In this document: piece after piece, positions 40,018 through 50,640 of the stretch
Numbering within the stretch: the stretch's first letter is position 1
How the letters are laid out: the number at the start of each line of letters is the position of its first letter
NCBI RefSeq assembly: GCF_902713425.1
Contig: NC_081201.1
Location: 15,534,862 to 15,598,861, forward strand
DNA: 64,000 bases
Direction of reading: 5' to 3'
From: Acipenser ruthenus
Lineage: Eukaryota; Chordata; Actinopteri; Acipenseriformes; Acipenseridae
The notes under the pieces: model-generated
Database searches by the model: none
Seen by the model: the letters and a program-made list of their open reading frames with translations, nothing else
Told to the model about the DNA's origin: nothing
Position numbers and translations under genes: made by a program

Positions 40018-40057
40018 GTGCACCGTTCCCGGAGGTACTGCAATACCGGGTCGATGC
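40018..40057 (-). pseudogene. RNU2: U2 snRNA 3' terminal 40 nt after K4
   Basis: GCATCGACCCGGTATTGCAG to CGGTGCAC. The middle of U2 and the K4 3' UTR are both gone, so a deletion spans the element/U2 border. Confidence 0.9.
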
Positions 40058-42166
40058 AAAACAGACCTTACCCTTCCCCAAATATCCCCACTAAAATCTT
40101 CCCCATACATATATTTATCCATTTTGATAACATTCTTTATCTTCCAAAGAAACAAAAAATAAGCTTCTATTGGTTCTGTTTTATCATTTTTCTTTTTAAT
40201 ACACAAATTTCTTCTCCCATAACACCAACTTCCCCAAACTAATAATAGATCATACTGCTCTAAATTTTTCCTTTGGCAGTTTTAACACCTCCTCCCCATA
40301 TAGAATAATCTTCCCATTCAAAATTATATCACAAAACAATTTAATAAGATTACTGCACCTTCCCCAAAATTTCTTTGCAAAAATGCAGTCCCAAAACACG
40401 TGCAAGACTGTTTCCTCCTTTTTGCACCTTGGGCACTCTGCGTTTACTGCACATTGATGCCTATACAACCTTTCTTTTACTGACAATCTAAAGCGCACAG
40501 CCACCCCAAATCTTTACACTCATTTCCGAGCCATTTTGGCTGTATGCCCTCCCAATTTACTAATTTAAGATTGCCTTCGTACCTTCCTTCCCATCTGTCT
40601 CATCATTTCGTACATTTTTTTGTGGTTTAACAAGACCCCCCTTTCTATTTCTTTTATTTGCATTTTTAAAAAGGTTATTGCATGCATGTAGTACTGTGGT
40701 TTTGTCTCAGCGTTTGGCACCGTGTTGTCCCAGGGTATTATCCCTCTTAAAACTGCTCCAAACCATAACTGAACAAAATAAAAGGACTTGTGCTCTGTTC
40801 CCTTCAACAGTGTTTTACATATCTGATTTAGGAAAAAGCAATCCAGTTTTACTGACAAACACGGTATGTCTCTCCCTCCCTTTGCCACCTTCCCATACAT
40901 CAATTCCCTATTTACATTTTCATATTTCTTGCCCCATACAAAAGGAAAATATTAACCTGGTTAGGATTATTTTATTTTTTGCGTTAATAGGGAACACCCG
41001 TGCCAAATAAACTAATGCTGGTACTATGTCTGCCTTTTATTACCAGAATTCTCCCACTGATGGTCAACCTTCTACATTTCCACATATTTAATTTTACTTT
41101 AACTTTCTCAATTTTCTCCTCCCAGTTTTTCTTTATCCTGTCCTTCTGAAAAAAGTGCACCCCCAACATTTTTAGCCCTTCCCTGCACACAGTTATACCT
41201 CCCCTGCTGTCCGGCCTCCCTTCCCACTTGCCACAGTACATCATGGACGATTTCTCTAAATTTATTTTTGACCCAACAGCTTCTCCATAAGTTTTTAATA
41301 ACATGATTGCCCTACCTATGGCCCAATCTGAACATAAAAACAAAGTTGTGTCATCTGCGTATTGGGCAATTTTGACCCTTTTCCCCTTACCCCCTGGGAT
41401 ATGTACCCCATCTATATCTTTGTCTTTCCTTATTAAATTTGCCAAAGGCTCAATGCACAACACGTACAATAACGGTGACATTGGACACCCTTGCCTCACC
41501 CCACCTTCTTGCCTTACCCGTTCACTGAAAAACCAGTTGGGATACATGAAGAAATCCAAACTCTTGATATTTTTGGATAAAAAGAAATAATCTAACCTTT
41601 TACATGCTCCTCTTGAATTTCTCCAAGTATGCCCTACACCTTTTTTATTGTGTCTCCTATATACATCCACCAAATCATAATCCCCCAATACCTTTTTTAA
41701 ATACTGTGCAGAAAAATCAGTCGCCCTCTAAACATGTGTTAAAATCCCCGCCCATTAAAACTGTGCGATTGGTGCATAGAATATCAGGTAAGTGCTTAAA
41801 TGTGTCCAACCTTGTCCCTTTTAATGTAGGCGCGTACATGTTCACCAGACGGAGTCTTCTGTCATTGAGCCTACCATCAGTATACATTAACCTGCCTGGT
41901 ATGATCACTTTTGTTTCCTCAATGAGAAACCTGGTCTTTTTAAATAATATCCCCACCCCATCCGAATGTACGTTACCAATGCTCCAAACTGAAGCACCAT
42001 CTTTCCAGTCCTTACTGAAACGTTCAATATCCTCCGTATTCTTCAGGTGGCATTCCTGCAGAAAACAAACCTGAAAGTCCAACGACTTGAGGGAAAAGAA
42101 CAAGGATACCCTCTTGCCAGCATCTCTCATCCCCCTCGTGTTGACTGAAAACACATTAAAGTTCAT
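40058..42166 (-). pseudogene. K4 ORF2 remnant (YADD-type RT), internally deleted
   Basis: MNFNVFSVNTRGMRD, LQECHL, VNMYAPTLKGTR and MGGDFN to 41717, then a frame change. KRLDYFFL continues to FMYPNWFFSE, where ~400 residues (the SDH motif through RT palm motif A) are deleted; reading passes in frame into GVRQGCPMSPLLY and YADDTTLFL (40984-41688). Two more frames carry the C-terminal region with the zinc motif CPRCKKEETVLHVFWDC. The end runs into U2 without a stop. Palm motif A is absent, so the RT is dead. Confidence 0.88.
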
Positions 42167-42177
42167 TTTCCTGTGTT

Positions 42178-43578
42178 TTATGTTCCATCTTCTTTACCAT
42201 CCATCGGAAACATTGTTGTTTTTTTCATGTTGTCCACCATAGAGTCGCTCAAATAGTTTAGCTGGGAATCCACACTGTTTTCCTCGCTAGCCACTTCTGA
42301 TGGCGGCGCCAGCGGGGAACTCTCTACTGAAGATGGCTCGAAACTCGAGACTTCTTCCTCTCCCACCTCCTCGTTTTCCAAACTCTCGAAACTGTTGGAT
42401 GTCTCGATCACGCAGACTTTGTTGTCGCCATCCGACTCCTCCTGGTTTAGTTTCCTCTTTTTTGTTCTTTTCCCTTCCGCCACTTCCCAGCCCATCTCGC
42501 CACTTTCTTCTGTATCACCCCACTGTTTTCCACCCCCAACAGGTGTATCCAAAATCACCGTACCCTGAGATGATTCTTCGGTTGCCATGGCTTCAGGTAG
42601 GTTCTTAACACTAGTTACTGACTTCTCCTTTTTCTTTCTTTTTTCTTTCCCTGCCCCAGACACTCCTGCAACAGGACCCTCAACAGCGGGAGGCTCCAAA
42701 CCAAAAGCCAGAGGCTCCTCTACCGCAGCCACAGTAAGAGCCCCCTGCACAGCACCTCCAGAAACAGCGCCTCCATCAGCACAGGTAGGCGCATGGTCTC
42801 TACTGACTTCTTCTAAAACCACCTCAATGTCTCGAAGTGACTCAGCGTAAGTTTTATGTCGGCCAGGGCAGTCCTTGAACATGTGCTCGGTGGAATCACA
42901 CAGATTGCAGGATTTTGGTTTTTTACACTCTTTTGCCTCATGTCCCGTCTCTAAACAGTTTCTGCAGAAAATATTTGGGCACATTACTGCAACATGTCCC
43001 TGCTCTCCACACTTTCTGCAAGTTTTTGGTTGTCCATAATAATACAAATATCCCTTAACACCGCCGATGTAAAAAGATGCTGGGGGACATTCAAACCCTC
43101 CTATCTTTCTCTTAAAACGGACAGTGTATTTTCTATTCCCGTTCCACATTTCGTCATAGTCCATTTCTTTTTGTCCAACACCTAAAACATCACAGTATTT
43201 ACTCAGAAATAACCGAATGTCCTGCTCTTTAACATAAGGGTTTTGAATGCACACCGTTACGGTTCTTACCCGACTTGCGAACAGTGGCTCCACTCTGAAG
43301 TTGGAGATCGGAGAAACGTCCTTAGATTCCAGGCACTTGTTCCATGCTTCCTGGCATAAATAGTCTCCCATGAAGGTAACTTCATACGTGCTTCTTAGAG
43401 GAAAATCCCGGTAACAATAGATCTGCGCCGCCGTAACTCCCAGGAATTCAAAGATGATGTCCTTGGCAAAGTTCCTTCTTCCCATGCTGAACTGTACTCC
43501 ATCCTTTTCTTGTCCAATGAAACGAATTGTATTCAAAAGTCGCGCCGAGGGGGCAGACATGTAGTCTCCGGTCGCCAT
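42178..43578 (-). CDS. K4 ORF1: CCHC nucleocapsid-like protein, 466 aa
   Basis: Start chosen at MATGDYMSAPSARLL; the frame is open 17 codons further upstream, but those begin with GTG. The conserved N-terminal domain (TIRFIGQEKDGVQF, VCIQNPYVKEQDIRLFLSKY, YIGGVKGYLYYYGQP) is followed by knuckles CRKCGEQGHVAVMC, CRNCLETGHEAKEC and CNLCDSTEHMFKDC. The tail alternates Val/Ala/Glu-rich, Lys-rich (KEKRKKKEK) and Ser/Glu-rich blocks. It is intact although its partner ORF2 is ruined, which fits a fairly recent deletion. The ORF2 ATG lies 11 nt downstream. Confidence 0.9.
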   Translation of the reverse strand: MATGDYMSAPSARLLNTIRFIGQEKDGVQFSMGRRNFAKDIIFEFLGVTAAQIYCYRDFPLRSTYEVTFMGDYLCQEAWNKCLESKDVSPISNFRVEPLFASRVRTVTVCIQNPYVKEQDIRLFLSKYCDVLGVGQKEMDYDEMWNGNRKYTVRFKRKIGGFECPPASFYIGGVKGYLYYYGQPKTCRKCGEQGHVAVMCPNIFCRNCLETGHEAKECKKPKSCNLCDSTEHMFKDCPGRHKTYAESLRDIEVVLEEVSRDHAPTCADGGAVSGGAVQGALTVAAVEEPLAFGLEPPAVEGPVAGVSGAGKEKRKKKEKSVTSVKNLPEAMATEESSQGTVILDTPVGGGKQWGDTEESGEMGWEVAEGKRTKKRKLNQEESDGDNKVCVIETSNSFESLENEEVGEEEVSSFEPSSVESSPLAPPSEVASEENSVDSQLNYLSDSMVDNMKKTTMFPMDGKEDGT

Positions 43579-43631
43579 CACCTTCTCTTTTCTCTCTTTT
43601 TTAGAAAAAGCTGCGGTCATGCCACACACAC

Positions 43632-43661
43632 CTGATCTGAGCCAAGAGGCCGAGAAGCGAT
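43632..43661 (-). pseudogene. RNU2: U2 snRNA 5' fragment interrupted by K4
   Basis: ATCGCTTCTCGGCC TCTTGGCTCAGATCAG. The bases that follow (GTGTGTGTGGC) partly resemble U2 GTGTAG, so the exact joint is uncertain by ~4 nt. Confidence 0.92.
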
Positions 43662-43825
43662 GCCCACAATGGTTTTGACCAAACGCCCCGGGCGCGGCCG
43701 CCCGCCGGAGCTGCCGGGGTACTTGCTTCTTGGACTGAGGGGAAAAATGGGAAAAAGAAAAAGGTGCCAGGCTCGAATTATTAACACGGCCGCCGCTGCT
43801 GTGCTCGTTCTGCTTTTAAACCCAT
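43662..43825 (-). other. U5-U2 spacer
   Basis: Same as 39343-39506 base for base as far as I can see. Holds the U5 3' box and the unknown U2 proximal promoter. Confidence 0.6.
43809..43821 (-). terminator. U5 3' box
   Basis: GTTTAAAAGCAGA, a full match to the snRNA 3'-box consensus, 5 bp past the U5 end. Confidence 0.85.
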
Positions 43826-43949
43826 GTCGAGCCCCACCCTGAGGGGCAGGGCTAGCCAAAAATTGCATTGAACGCATAAATGCTCCTCTCCACGGAAATC
43901 TTTAGTAAAAGGCGAAAGATTTATTCGAACTGAAGAGAAGCCAGAGTGT
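43826..43949 (-). ncRNA. RNU5: U5 snRNA gene, uninterrupted
   Basis: Second uninterrupted U5, seemingly the same sequence as 39507-39630: ACACTCTGG start, loop I GCCTTTTAC at 43905-43913, Sm site AATTTTTGG at ~43857-43865 and a terminal hairpin. It carries the same GCGT change in the basal stem. Upstream SPH-like motif at 44176-44193, downstream 3' box. The surrounding ~1 kb is duplicated at 39083-40057, so the two genes are recent copies of each other. It may be functional, but a single unpaired base in stem I leaves doubt. Confidence 0.9.
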
Positions 43950-44405
43950 GGCTTTACTGGCAGCCCAGCCCTTCCGGCCGGCCCAATGGCCTTCTCCTCT
44001 ACCCGGCAGCAAGGCCAAACCAAACAAAACAGGGAACTCTTCCCAAAACGCAAGTGCCGTTCGGTCCCGGCAAAGGGGCGCTTTGCTGCTGCCGCCTTGA
44101 AAGCGAGGGCTCCTTGCCCCACTAAACAGCTCCGTTTCTGCTTTACCGCTGCGCTCGTCCTCCTCCTCCCACGAGCGCAAGGCCTTCTGGGTACACTGGC
44201 CTGCTGCGTGAGCAGAGCAGGCTGTCCATCAGTTAGGCAGACCTGCCTGCCTGCCTTATTTGGAACAAACAAACAAACAAACAAACAAACAAACATAAAC
44301 AACAAAAAGAGCGGGAAAAAATACAACCCAGAAAAAGGGAGAGGGAGAGGCTGGCTCTCTCTTTTTCTCTCTCTCTCTCTTTCTCTCTCTTTTTTGACCT
44401 TTCTT
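43950..44405 (-). promoter_or_regulatory. U2-U5 spacer with U5 promoter
   Basis: 456 bp. From U5 upward: GC-rich proximal region, SPH-like distal element, GCAGGCAGG repeats, an (AAAC)n run at 44266-44295 and a CT tract beside U2. The U5 PSE should lie at about 43994-44012, but no motif is convincing. Confidence 0.65.
44176..44193 (-). promoter_or_regulatory. SPH/ZNF143-like distal element of U5
   Basis: TACCCAGAAGGCCTTGCG, 17 of 18 positions fit the SPH consensus, 227-244 bp upstream of U5. Kept unchanged in the spacers at 12311, 18285, 39856 and 56966, more strictly than neighbouring bases. Confidence 0.7.
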
Positions 44406-44557
44406 GTGCACCGTTCCCGGAGGTACTGCAATACCGGGTCGATGCGTGGAGTGGACGGAGCAAGCCCCGGTTCCATCTCCTGCTTCCAAAAATCAATTTA
44501 ATATAGACGGGTCCCCCTATGGGGGACGTATCAGATATTAAACTGATAAGAACAGAT
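44406..44557 (-). pseudogene. RNU2: U2 snRNA 3' part after K5
   Basis: ATCTGTTCTTATCAG, GTCCCCCATAGGGGGAC, Sm site ATTTTTGG, 3' end CGGTGCAC; 152 nt. Partner of 49704-49732. Confidence 0.93.
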
Positions 44558-44819
44558 TTTTTTTGTTTTTAAGTGTTTTATTATCAAAAAAACATTCAAG
44601 GTATACAATATACAATATATACAAAAACAATAATGTACAACACAATAAACAAAGTACGACAATACTATTTACCGTGTCTTGTTTTCTATGTCTTGTACAT
44701 TTTTTTTCATTCTCTGTTATGTTTTTCTGTACATTAGTTTATTCAAATGTATTTACCAGGGTAATTTCCATTTTCTATTGTAATAACCCCATATTTTCTG
44801 GATTGCAATACTATATATA

Positions 44820-47800
44820 TCATTTATTAGGCACATTAATCTTTTGCATGATGTCACTAATATACTTTCTTTGCATAACCAGCAGATTTCTTGCCGTCCA
44901 AAATGCGTCTTTAATACAGCACGCTACTTGCCAGGCACACTCAAAGTCGTCTTCTGCTACGGTGTTCTGCCATAGACCATACATCAGAAACACACTACAG
45001 ATGTCATTTTGTGGTACAAATTTCAACAGTAGATCTTTCATAGTGAGCAACACTTGTTTTGCAAAAGTACATTCAATTAACAGATGTTCTACTGACTCCA
45101 CACTTGTACAACCTGGTCTTGGGCATTTTATCACCGCACTTAACTCTCTCCTACGCATAAACTCTCTGATAGCTAGACAGTTATGCACTGCTATCCATGA
45201 TACATCTTTATGTCTATTTGTCAGGTATCTAGCAGAGACATTTTTCCAGATTGTTTTACAGTTGTTTTCATGGAATTGACTCACCACCACCAGTTTATCA
45301 TTGTCATTAATGTTAGGCACGATCTTTCTCTGTGTCCAGTCTTTTGTATCTATGGAACTTAAATTGTTAATGTTAATGAACTTTATAACTGCAGACAGAT
45401 AAAACGGGGGGAACCAGCAGTATGGAGTATTCATGGGTAAGGTCACCCAGCCATATTTCCTCAAAGATGTAAATAAATAATATCTTAGAAACAAAAAACA
45501 TTTTGACAGTTATACTGTGATGTCAAACAAATAGAGAGACAATTGCAGACATAAGTGCACCTCAGGATACTCACCAAGTCTGGGATCCTCTTTCCTCCAT
45601 TCTCTGGTGATTTAAACATTATTGACTGTTTCAGTCTGTCCATTTTTGAGCCCCACACGAAATAGAAGACTATTTTATTGACTGTTCTTTTGCAGTCTCT
45701 CAGCAGTGGCCAAACCTGAGCAACATACAGCAGAACCGGCAATAAATCATTCTTAAGCACCAACGCTTTCCCCTCTAGTGTTAACACCCTTTTTGTCCAT
45801 AAGCCAATTTTTTTTATTGATTTTAGTTAATCTTTCTAACCACATTTTAATAATTGCACCCTCTTTCCCAAACCAAATTCCTAATATTTTAATGAAATCG
45901 GTTTTCACTGAGAATGGGATAGAGAGTCTCCCAGACCAGGACCCAAAGTACATGGCTTTGCTTTTTTCAATGTTTATTTTGGCGCCGGCAGCTCGTCCAA
46001 ACCATTCTGTCACTTGTAATAGTTTGACTGCTGACTGTGCATCATTGCAGAAAACCGTCACGTCATCCATATACAACGAGACCTTTACCTGTATGTTATT
46101 ACTTCCCGGGATTACAATCCCCTGTATACGTTTATCTTTCCTGACATAGATTGCAAACAATTCAATTGTACAGATAAATAACAGTGCACACAGTGGGCAT
46201 CCTTGACGGACTCCTGATTTTATATTGAAAGGTTCAGTTTGCCACCCATTTACTAAAACTGTACTATATATATCACTATATATTAAATGTACCCATTTAC
46301 GAAACTGAGGGCCAAAACCCAACCGTTTCAAAACCTTAAACAGAAACACATGTGAAACCCGGTCATAAGCTTTTTCTTGGTCTAGATTTGACCAAGATTG
46401 CTCTTACATTGCGTTCTTTATATAGTTTATAGTATCTCTGACCAGACAAAGTAAATCTGAGATTCTCCGACCAGGTACTCCACATGATTGGTCTGGGTTG
46501 ATGACCTCGGCCACCACTGTTTTCAGTCTATTTGCGAGTACTCTCGCCAAAATTTTGTAGTCTGCATTTAACAATGTTATAGGCCTCCAGTTCTTAATCT
46601 CTGCTTTATCTCCCTTATGTTTATAAATTAAGGTAATCACCCCTTTCCTAAAAGTATTAGACATTTTACCATCTCTATAGCACTCATTAAATACCTCCAT
46701 CAGATCTGGACCGATTACCTCCCAGAGCTCCACATACAGCTCTGGAGTTTTATTTTTTTTAAATGCCCGAACGGCCTCTCCTAACTCTGTCAGAGTAAAT
46801 GGTTTATCCATAAAATCCTGTGCTTGTTCACTCAGCGTGTCTGTGACTTTATTAAGGAACTGTTTCCCATATTCATCATCATATGTTTTCTCTGAATACA
46901 GAGTTTCATAAAAACAGTTAATACTCTCAAGTATCTCTTTTTGAAGTTTTCAACTCCCCTTTTAAGATCTTTTATTTCAGTGATATTTGATATATTGGAG
47001 TGTACTTTTTTGAAAAAAAAACTGCTACAAGTTTCGTCTTTTTCTAAAATCTCTACTTTTGATCTAAACTATTTTTTTTTCCTCTGCCAAGAAGTATTTT
47101 TTTAACTCTGCATTCGCTGCTTCGATCTCTCTCTTTACCTCCCACCCCGACTCCTGTAACAAAACCAGGGTTTGTAATTGTTCTTTATTTCTTTTAAATT
47201 CTTGTTTCTTTTTATTATTTATCTCTTTGCTTTTCCTCACAAAAAAGTCTTTAATTCTTTCTTTAATCTTTTCCCACCAATCTTTTAAGCCATCGAAACA
47301 ACATTTTAATGACCTCCATTTAATATAATGCTCTTTTAGTTCTTTTATGATACTTTCTGTTATCAGGTTTACATTTAATTTCCAAATTCCCTGTCCCGCT
47401 ACACAAGCAGTGGGGAGCTTGGCATTAAACCCTATCATTTTGTGGTCTGAACAGAAGACTGTCGACACACTATACTCTCGTGATTTAAATATAGGGGATA
47501 CAAACAAATAGTCTATGCGAGATGCTAGACTGCCACTTGCATTAGACCAGGTAAAATCTTTCTTTCCAGACTCTTTTCCCACATCTATCAACCCTGCAGT
47601 TTTTGTCATTTTCAAGTGCTTTAGATGTTTTATCTAACCTTATATTCATGGACCCAATCCTACCACTAACCTCGATAATACAGTTAGTCTCCTGCCAGTA
47701 TTATTGGTTTAGAACTGGCCAAGTAAAAGGGGATCACCGAAAAATGTTCCATTCGCTCATTTTTAAATGGGGAGGCATACACATTAACAAATCTAATGTT

Positions 47801-48199
47801 GTTACCTTTAAACAGACTGTCTACACATAGTACACGACCAGGGACCACTTCTGTTACTTCAGATATCTTAATACCATTACCTCTAAATAATATAGCAACT
47901 CCTGATGCTTTATTATCATTACCCCCTGACCAAGCTGACGGGCCTTGTGTCCACCATTTTGAATACGTAAGGTATGATTTTAAGTGTGGTATGCCACATT
48001 CTTGCAAAAAACAAACATTAAATTTTTGTGTGTCTAAAAAGGACAGTATAGAGATCATCCTAGTCATGTTCTTAATGCTCCTAACATTTAGAGTAACACA
48101 TTGCAGATTATTCATTTGAACTAAATAAAATTTGGCAGTCCAGACAAACAAAACAAGGAAGAAACATAAAAGAGAGACCTCCTTATTCTTAGGTTCCAT
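44820..48199 (-). pseudogene. K5 ORF2 (endonuclease/RT), several frameshifts
   Basis: Starts MEPKNKEV with a hydrophobic stretch (LLCFFLVLFVW); MNNLQCV is an alternative start. Motifs by segment: LNVRSIKN, LQECGIP, VNVYASPFKNER and ILAGD (47684-48199); SRIDYLFV and CSDHKMIGF (47064-47615); NWRPITLLN (46404-46811); GVRQGCPLCALLF and YMDDVTVFC (45753-46349); GKALVLKNDLL (45485-45787); zinc motif CPRPGCTSVESVEHLLIEC (44820-45494). At least five breaks. In GVRQGCPLCALLF, CA replaces the usual SP. Confidence 0.87.
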
Positions 48200-48227
48200 C
48201 TCCTTTTCATATCATCTTCTCTATGAA

Positions 48228-49664
48228 TTATTCTACTGCAGCCTGAGTCTCAAATTCCACTGTAGAAGGTGCAGGGGTCCTTTGTCCCGCACAGTCTATT
48301 GTATCCTCTACAAAGTCTATTGATGACGTCTCCTCTGTTGATTCCTGAGTCTCTGTCATACCGGGTGAGTCAGGGACTATCAACTCTGCACTTTCCAATC
48401 TGTCTGCATTGGACTCCTCTGAGGAGGAGATGGCACCAAGAATATCTAACTGATTGGATATTTCTACTTGGAACTGCGTTAGTTCAGATTCTTTGGCCTT
48501 CCCCTTCTTTGTAATCCACTGTTGTTCTTCTTCTATGTCACCCCACTTGGTACCAGCAGGTAATGCTGGAAGGAATTCCCTCTCCGTAGCTGGTTGATTA
48601 AGTTCCATAAGTACTTCCGGGTCCTGTTCTGTTTTTTTCCTCTCTTCTTCTTCGATGGTCTCTAGTTCTGTTTCTGCTCTTCTTTTCACTCTCCTAGTTG
48701 TTGGTTCTTTCATGGAGGAAGTTGATGCTCTTTGTGAGGGGTCAGAGGTTGTCATAATCTTCTCAACAGTTGTATCTTTAGGGTTTTTGGTACCCAGGCT
48801 TTTCGATTCCAGCACCTTTCCCACTGTTAGGGCTCCTGCTTCCTCACTTCTGAGCCTTTGTTGAGAGCTCTCGATGTCGGGTGTATCCTGGCTGACCACT
48901 TTCCTTGACATGGTCGCCCCAGCATAACTTCCTGCACGTTCTGGACAGTTTCTAAAGATGTGTTCACTGTCTCCACACAAGTTGCATTCAACTTGGGCAA
49001 CACATGCAGCTGTTGTATGCCCGCCTTTCTGGCATTTACGACAAAAATCTTTTTTGCATCCCTCTGCATTATGTCCCTCCTCTCCACATCTTCGACACCG
49101 TATTGGCTGTCCAGGGTAATATAGGTATCCTCTGTTTGATCCAATAGAAAAGGAGCCTGGAGGATGTATGACTCCCCCATAAGCCCCTTCTCTAGGTCTT
49201 AACCTTACTTTGTACATTCTTTTTCCAGTCCAAAAACCCAAAGAGTCTTTTATTTTAGTCCCACTATGTAGCACATCACAGAATTTTTTTAAGAATGTTA
49301 AAATATCTTCATCCACTACAAAGGGGTTATACATATGGACAGTTAGAGGTCTGATTTCTCTGACAAAAAGAGGTTCAATGTAGAAGTCTGAAAAGGGAGG
49401 TTCATTTCTTACCTTTCTACATCTTTCCCAGGCAGTCGAGCAGCATCTTGATGATGAAAAGGTTATGTCAAAGATTCCCTTGTTGCTGAAATCCTGGAAA
49501 CAGTAGACATCTGCTGTAGAGCATCCAATTCCCTCCAGTAAGACCTTCTTGGCAAACAGAATCCGGTCGATCCGTGGTTGAACTCCATCCTTTTCCTTTG
49601 TAACAAAGCGTATCGTGTCTAGCAGCCGCGCTCCAGGAGCCGACGTATTCCGGTTGGACGTCAT
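48228..49664 (-). CDS. K5 ORF1: CCHC nucleocapsid-like protein, 478 aa
   Basis: Start at the ATG at 49664 (MTSNRNTSAPGARLL); the frame upstream has only non-ATG codons. N-terminal domain: DTIRFVTKEKDGVQ, VHMYNPFVVDEDI and FSIGSNRGYLYYPGQP. Knuckles: CRRCGEEGHNAEGC, CRKCQKGGHTTAAC and CNLCGDSEHIFRNC. The tail is charged with an RRVKRR basic patch, and the C-terminus is Ser/Thr/Glu-rich. It stays open while the downstream ORF2 is broken in several places, which may mean ORF1 was under longer constraint, or chance. Confidence 0.9.
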   Translation of the reverse strand: MTSNRNTSAPGARLLDTIRFVTKEKDGVQPRIDRILFAKKVLLEGIGCSTADVYCFQDFSNKGIFDITFSSSRCCSTAWERCRKVRNEPPFSDFYIEPLFVREIRPLTVHMYNPFVVDEDILTFLKKFCDVLHSGTKIKDSLGFWTGKRMYKVRLRPREGAYGGVIHPPGSFSIGSNRGYLYYPGQPIRCRRCGEEGHNAEGCKKDFCRKCQKGGHTTAACVAQVECNLCGDSEHIFRNCPERAGSYAGATMSRKVVSQDTPDIESSQQRLRSEEAGALTVGKVLESKSLGTKNPKDTTVEKIMTTSDPSQRASTSSMKEPTTRRVKRRAETELETIEEEERKKTEQDPEVLMELNQPATEREFLPALPAGTKWGDIEEEQQWITKKGKAKESELTQFQVEISNQLDILGAISSSEESNADRLESAELIVPDSPGMTETQESTEETSSIDFVEDTIDCAGQRTPAPSTVEFETQAAVE

Positions 49665-49703
49665 CGCCTTCCCTACCAAGCACTGCGGTCAAGCCACATA
49701 TAC

Positions 49704-49732
49704 CTGATCTGGCCAAGAGGCCGAGAAGCGAT
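49704..49732 (-). pseudogene. RNU2: U2 snRNA 5' fragment interrupted by K5
   Basis: ATCGCTTCTCGGCC TCTTGGCCAGATCAG; a short deletion removes bases around nt 21-24. Confidence 0.9.
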
Positions 49733-49897
49733 GCCCACAATGGTTTTGACCAAACGCCCCGGGCGCGGCCGCCTGCTGGAGCTGCCGGGGTACTTGCTTC
49801 TTGGACTGAGGGGTAAAATGGGAAAGAAAAAAAAGGTGCCAGGCTCTAATTATTAACATGGCCGCCGCTGCTGTGCTCGTTCTGCTTTTAAACCCAT
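49733..49897 (-). other. U5-U2 spacer with U5 3' box
   Basis: As in the other units; GTTTAAAAGCAGA near 49881-49893. No gene. Confidence 0.65.
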
Positions 49898-49982
49898 GTC
49901 GAGCCCCACCCCGAGGGGCAGGGCTAGCCAAAAATTGATTTGATCTCATAAATGCTCCTCTCCACGGAAATCTTTAGTAAAA
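49898..49982 (-). pseudogene. RNU5: U5 snRNA 3' part, interrupted by A5
   Basis: TTTTACTAAAGATTTCCGTG onward. The stretch before the Sm site (GAGATCAAATCAATTTTTGG) has drifted from the other copies. Confidence 0.9.
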
Positions 49983-50640
49983 TACTCTTATTGAGATTTT
50001 ACCATTTTTTTCCATTTACACCCATTCATTTCATTCATTTTACATTTCTTTTAAAGATGACATTCATGCATACAGACATACATTTTGTTTTAAAAGCATT
50101 TAAAATACATTTAAAAACACCAAGCCAATCGTGCTTTGTACATGGTTAAAACAGACACAGATTAAAATCATGAAAAAAACCTGTGCTGCTTTAAAAGTGA
50201 CTGGAAAAAAAGAACCATCTATAAAAAAAACCAGTGCTTGTGAGGGCCGGGGAGTGCTCTCTAAAAAAGTTCAAAAGTGAACATAAAACAGAACAATAAA
50301 ACTATAGAACTAAAACAGGGACAGGGGAAAAGGGACAGTGTATAAAACAGGGAGTTAAAATTCTAAAATTTTAAAACACTTATAATGTAACTTTGAATAG
50401 TTAACATTAAAAATCTTTTAGCTACATAAACAAAACAAAACAAAATCAAATAATCCATTCAAAATAAATCAAATCAAAGTCCATCAAACTGAAACAAAAA
50501 GACTACATAAAACCAAGGCACCGTTCAAAAACGGTCATGCCAGCTAAAAAGGGCGGAATGCTGGCATGACAAAATAAATAAAAGGCTTAGCGGTGCCCCG
50601 TAGTCCCGCTCCTAGGAGCTAGCGGTTCCACTTTTTTCCT

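Larger units (their letters stand above)
40058..43631 (-). mobile_element. K4: Keno-like U2-inserted LINE, deleted at the 3' end
   Basis: Starts TGTGGCATGACCGCAG next to U2 nt ~31, a 5' end shared with K5 and K6 but unlike K1-K3. ORF1 (42178-43578) is open. ORF2 (from 42166) has a large internal deletion and loses its very end, the 3' UTR and ~110 bp of U2. Remaining length 3.6 kb. Confidence 0.88.
44558..49703 (-). mobile_element. K5: Keno-like U2-inserted LINE
   Basis: 5.1 kb with both U2 junctions: starts ...ATGTGGCTTGACCGCAG, ends in an A-rich tail. ORF1 (48228-49664) is open; ORF2 (44820-48199) has several frameshifts; 3' UTR 44558-44819. Its proteins diverge strongly from K1-K4 and K6. 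Confidence 0.9.

Noticed and set aside
43857-43875. ATGCAATTT read as an octamer distal element of U2
   Set aside because: It overlaps the U5 Sm site (AATTTTTGG) inside the U5 RNA and deviates from ATGCAAAT.
44037-44055. Second SPH-like site (TTCCCAAAACGCAAGTGC, plus strand)
   Set aside because: Only the first half fits the consensus; six mismatches overall.
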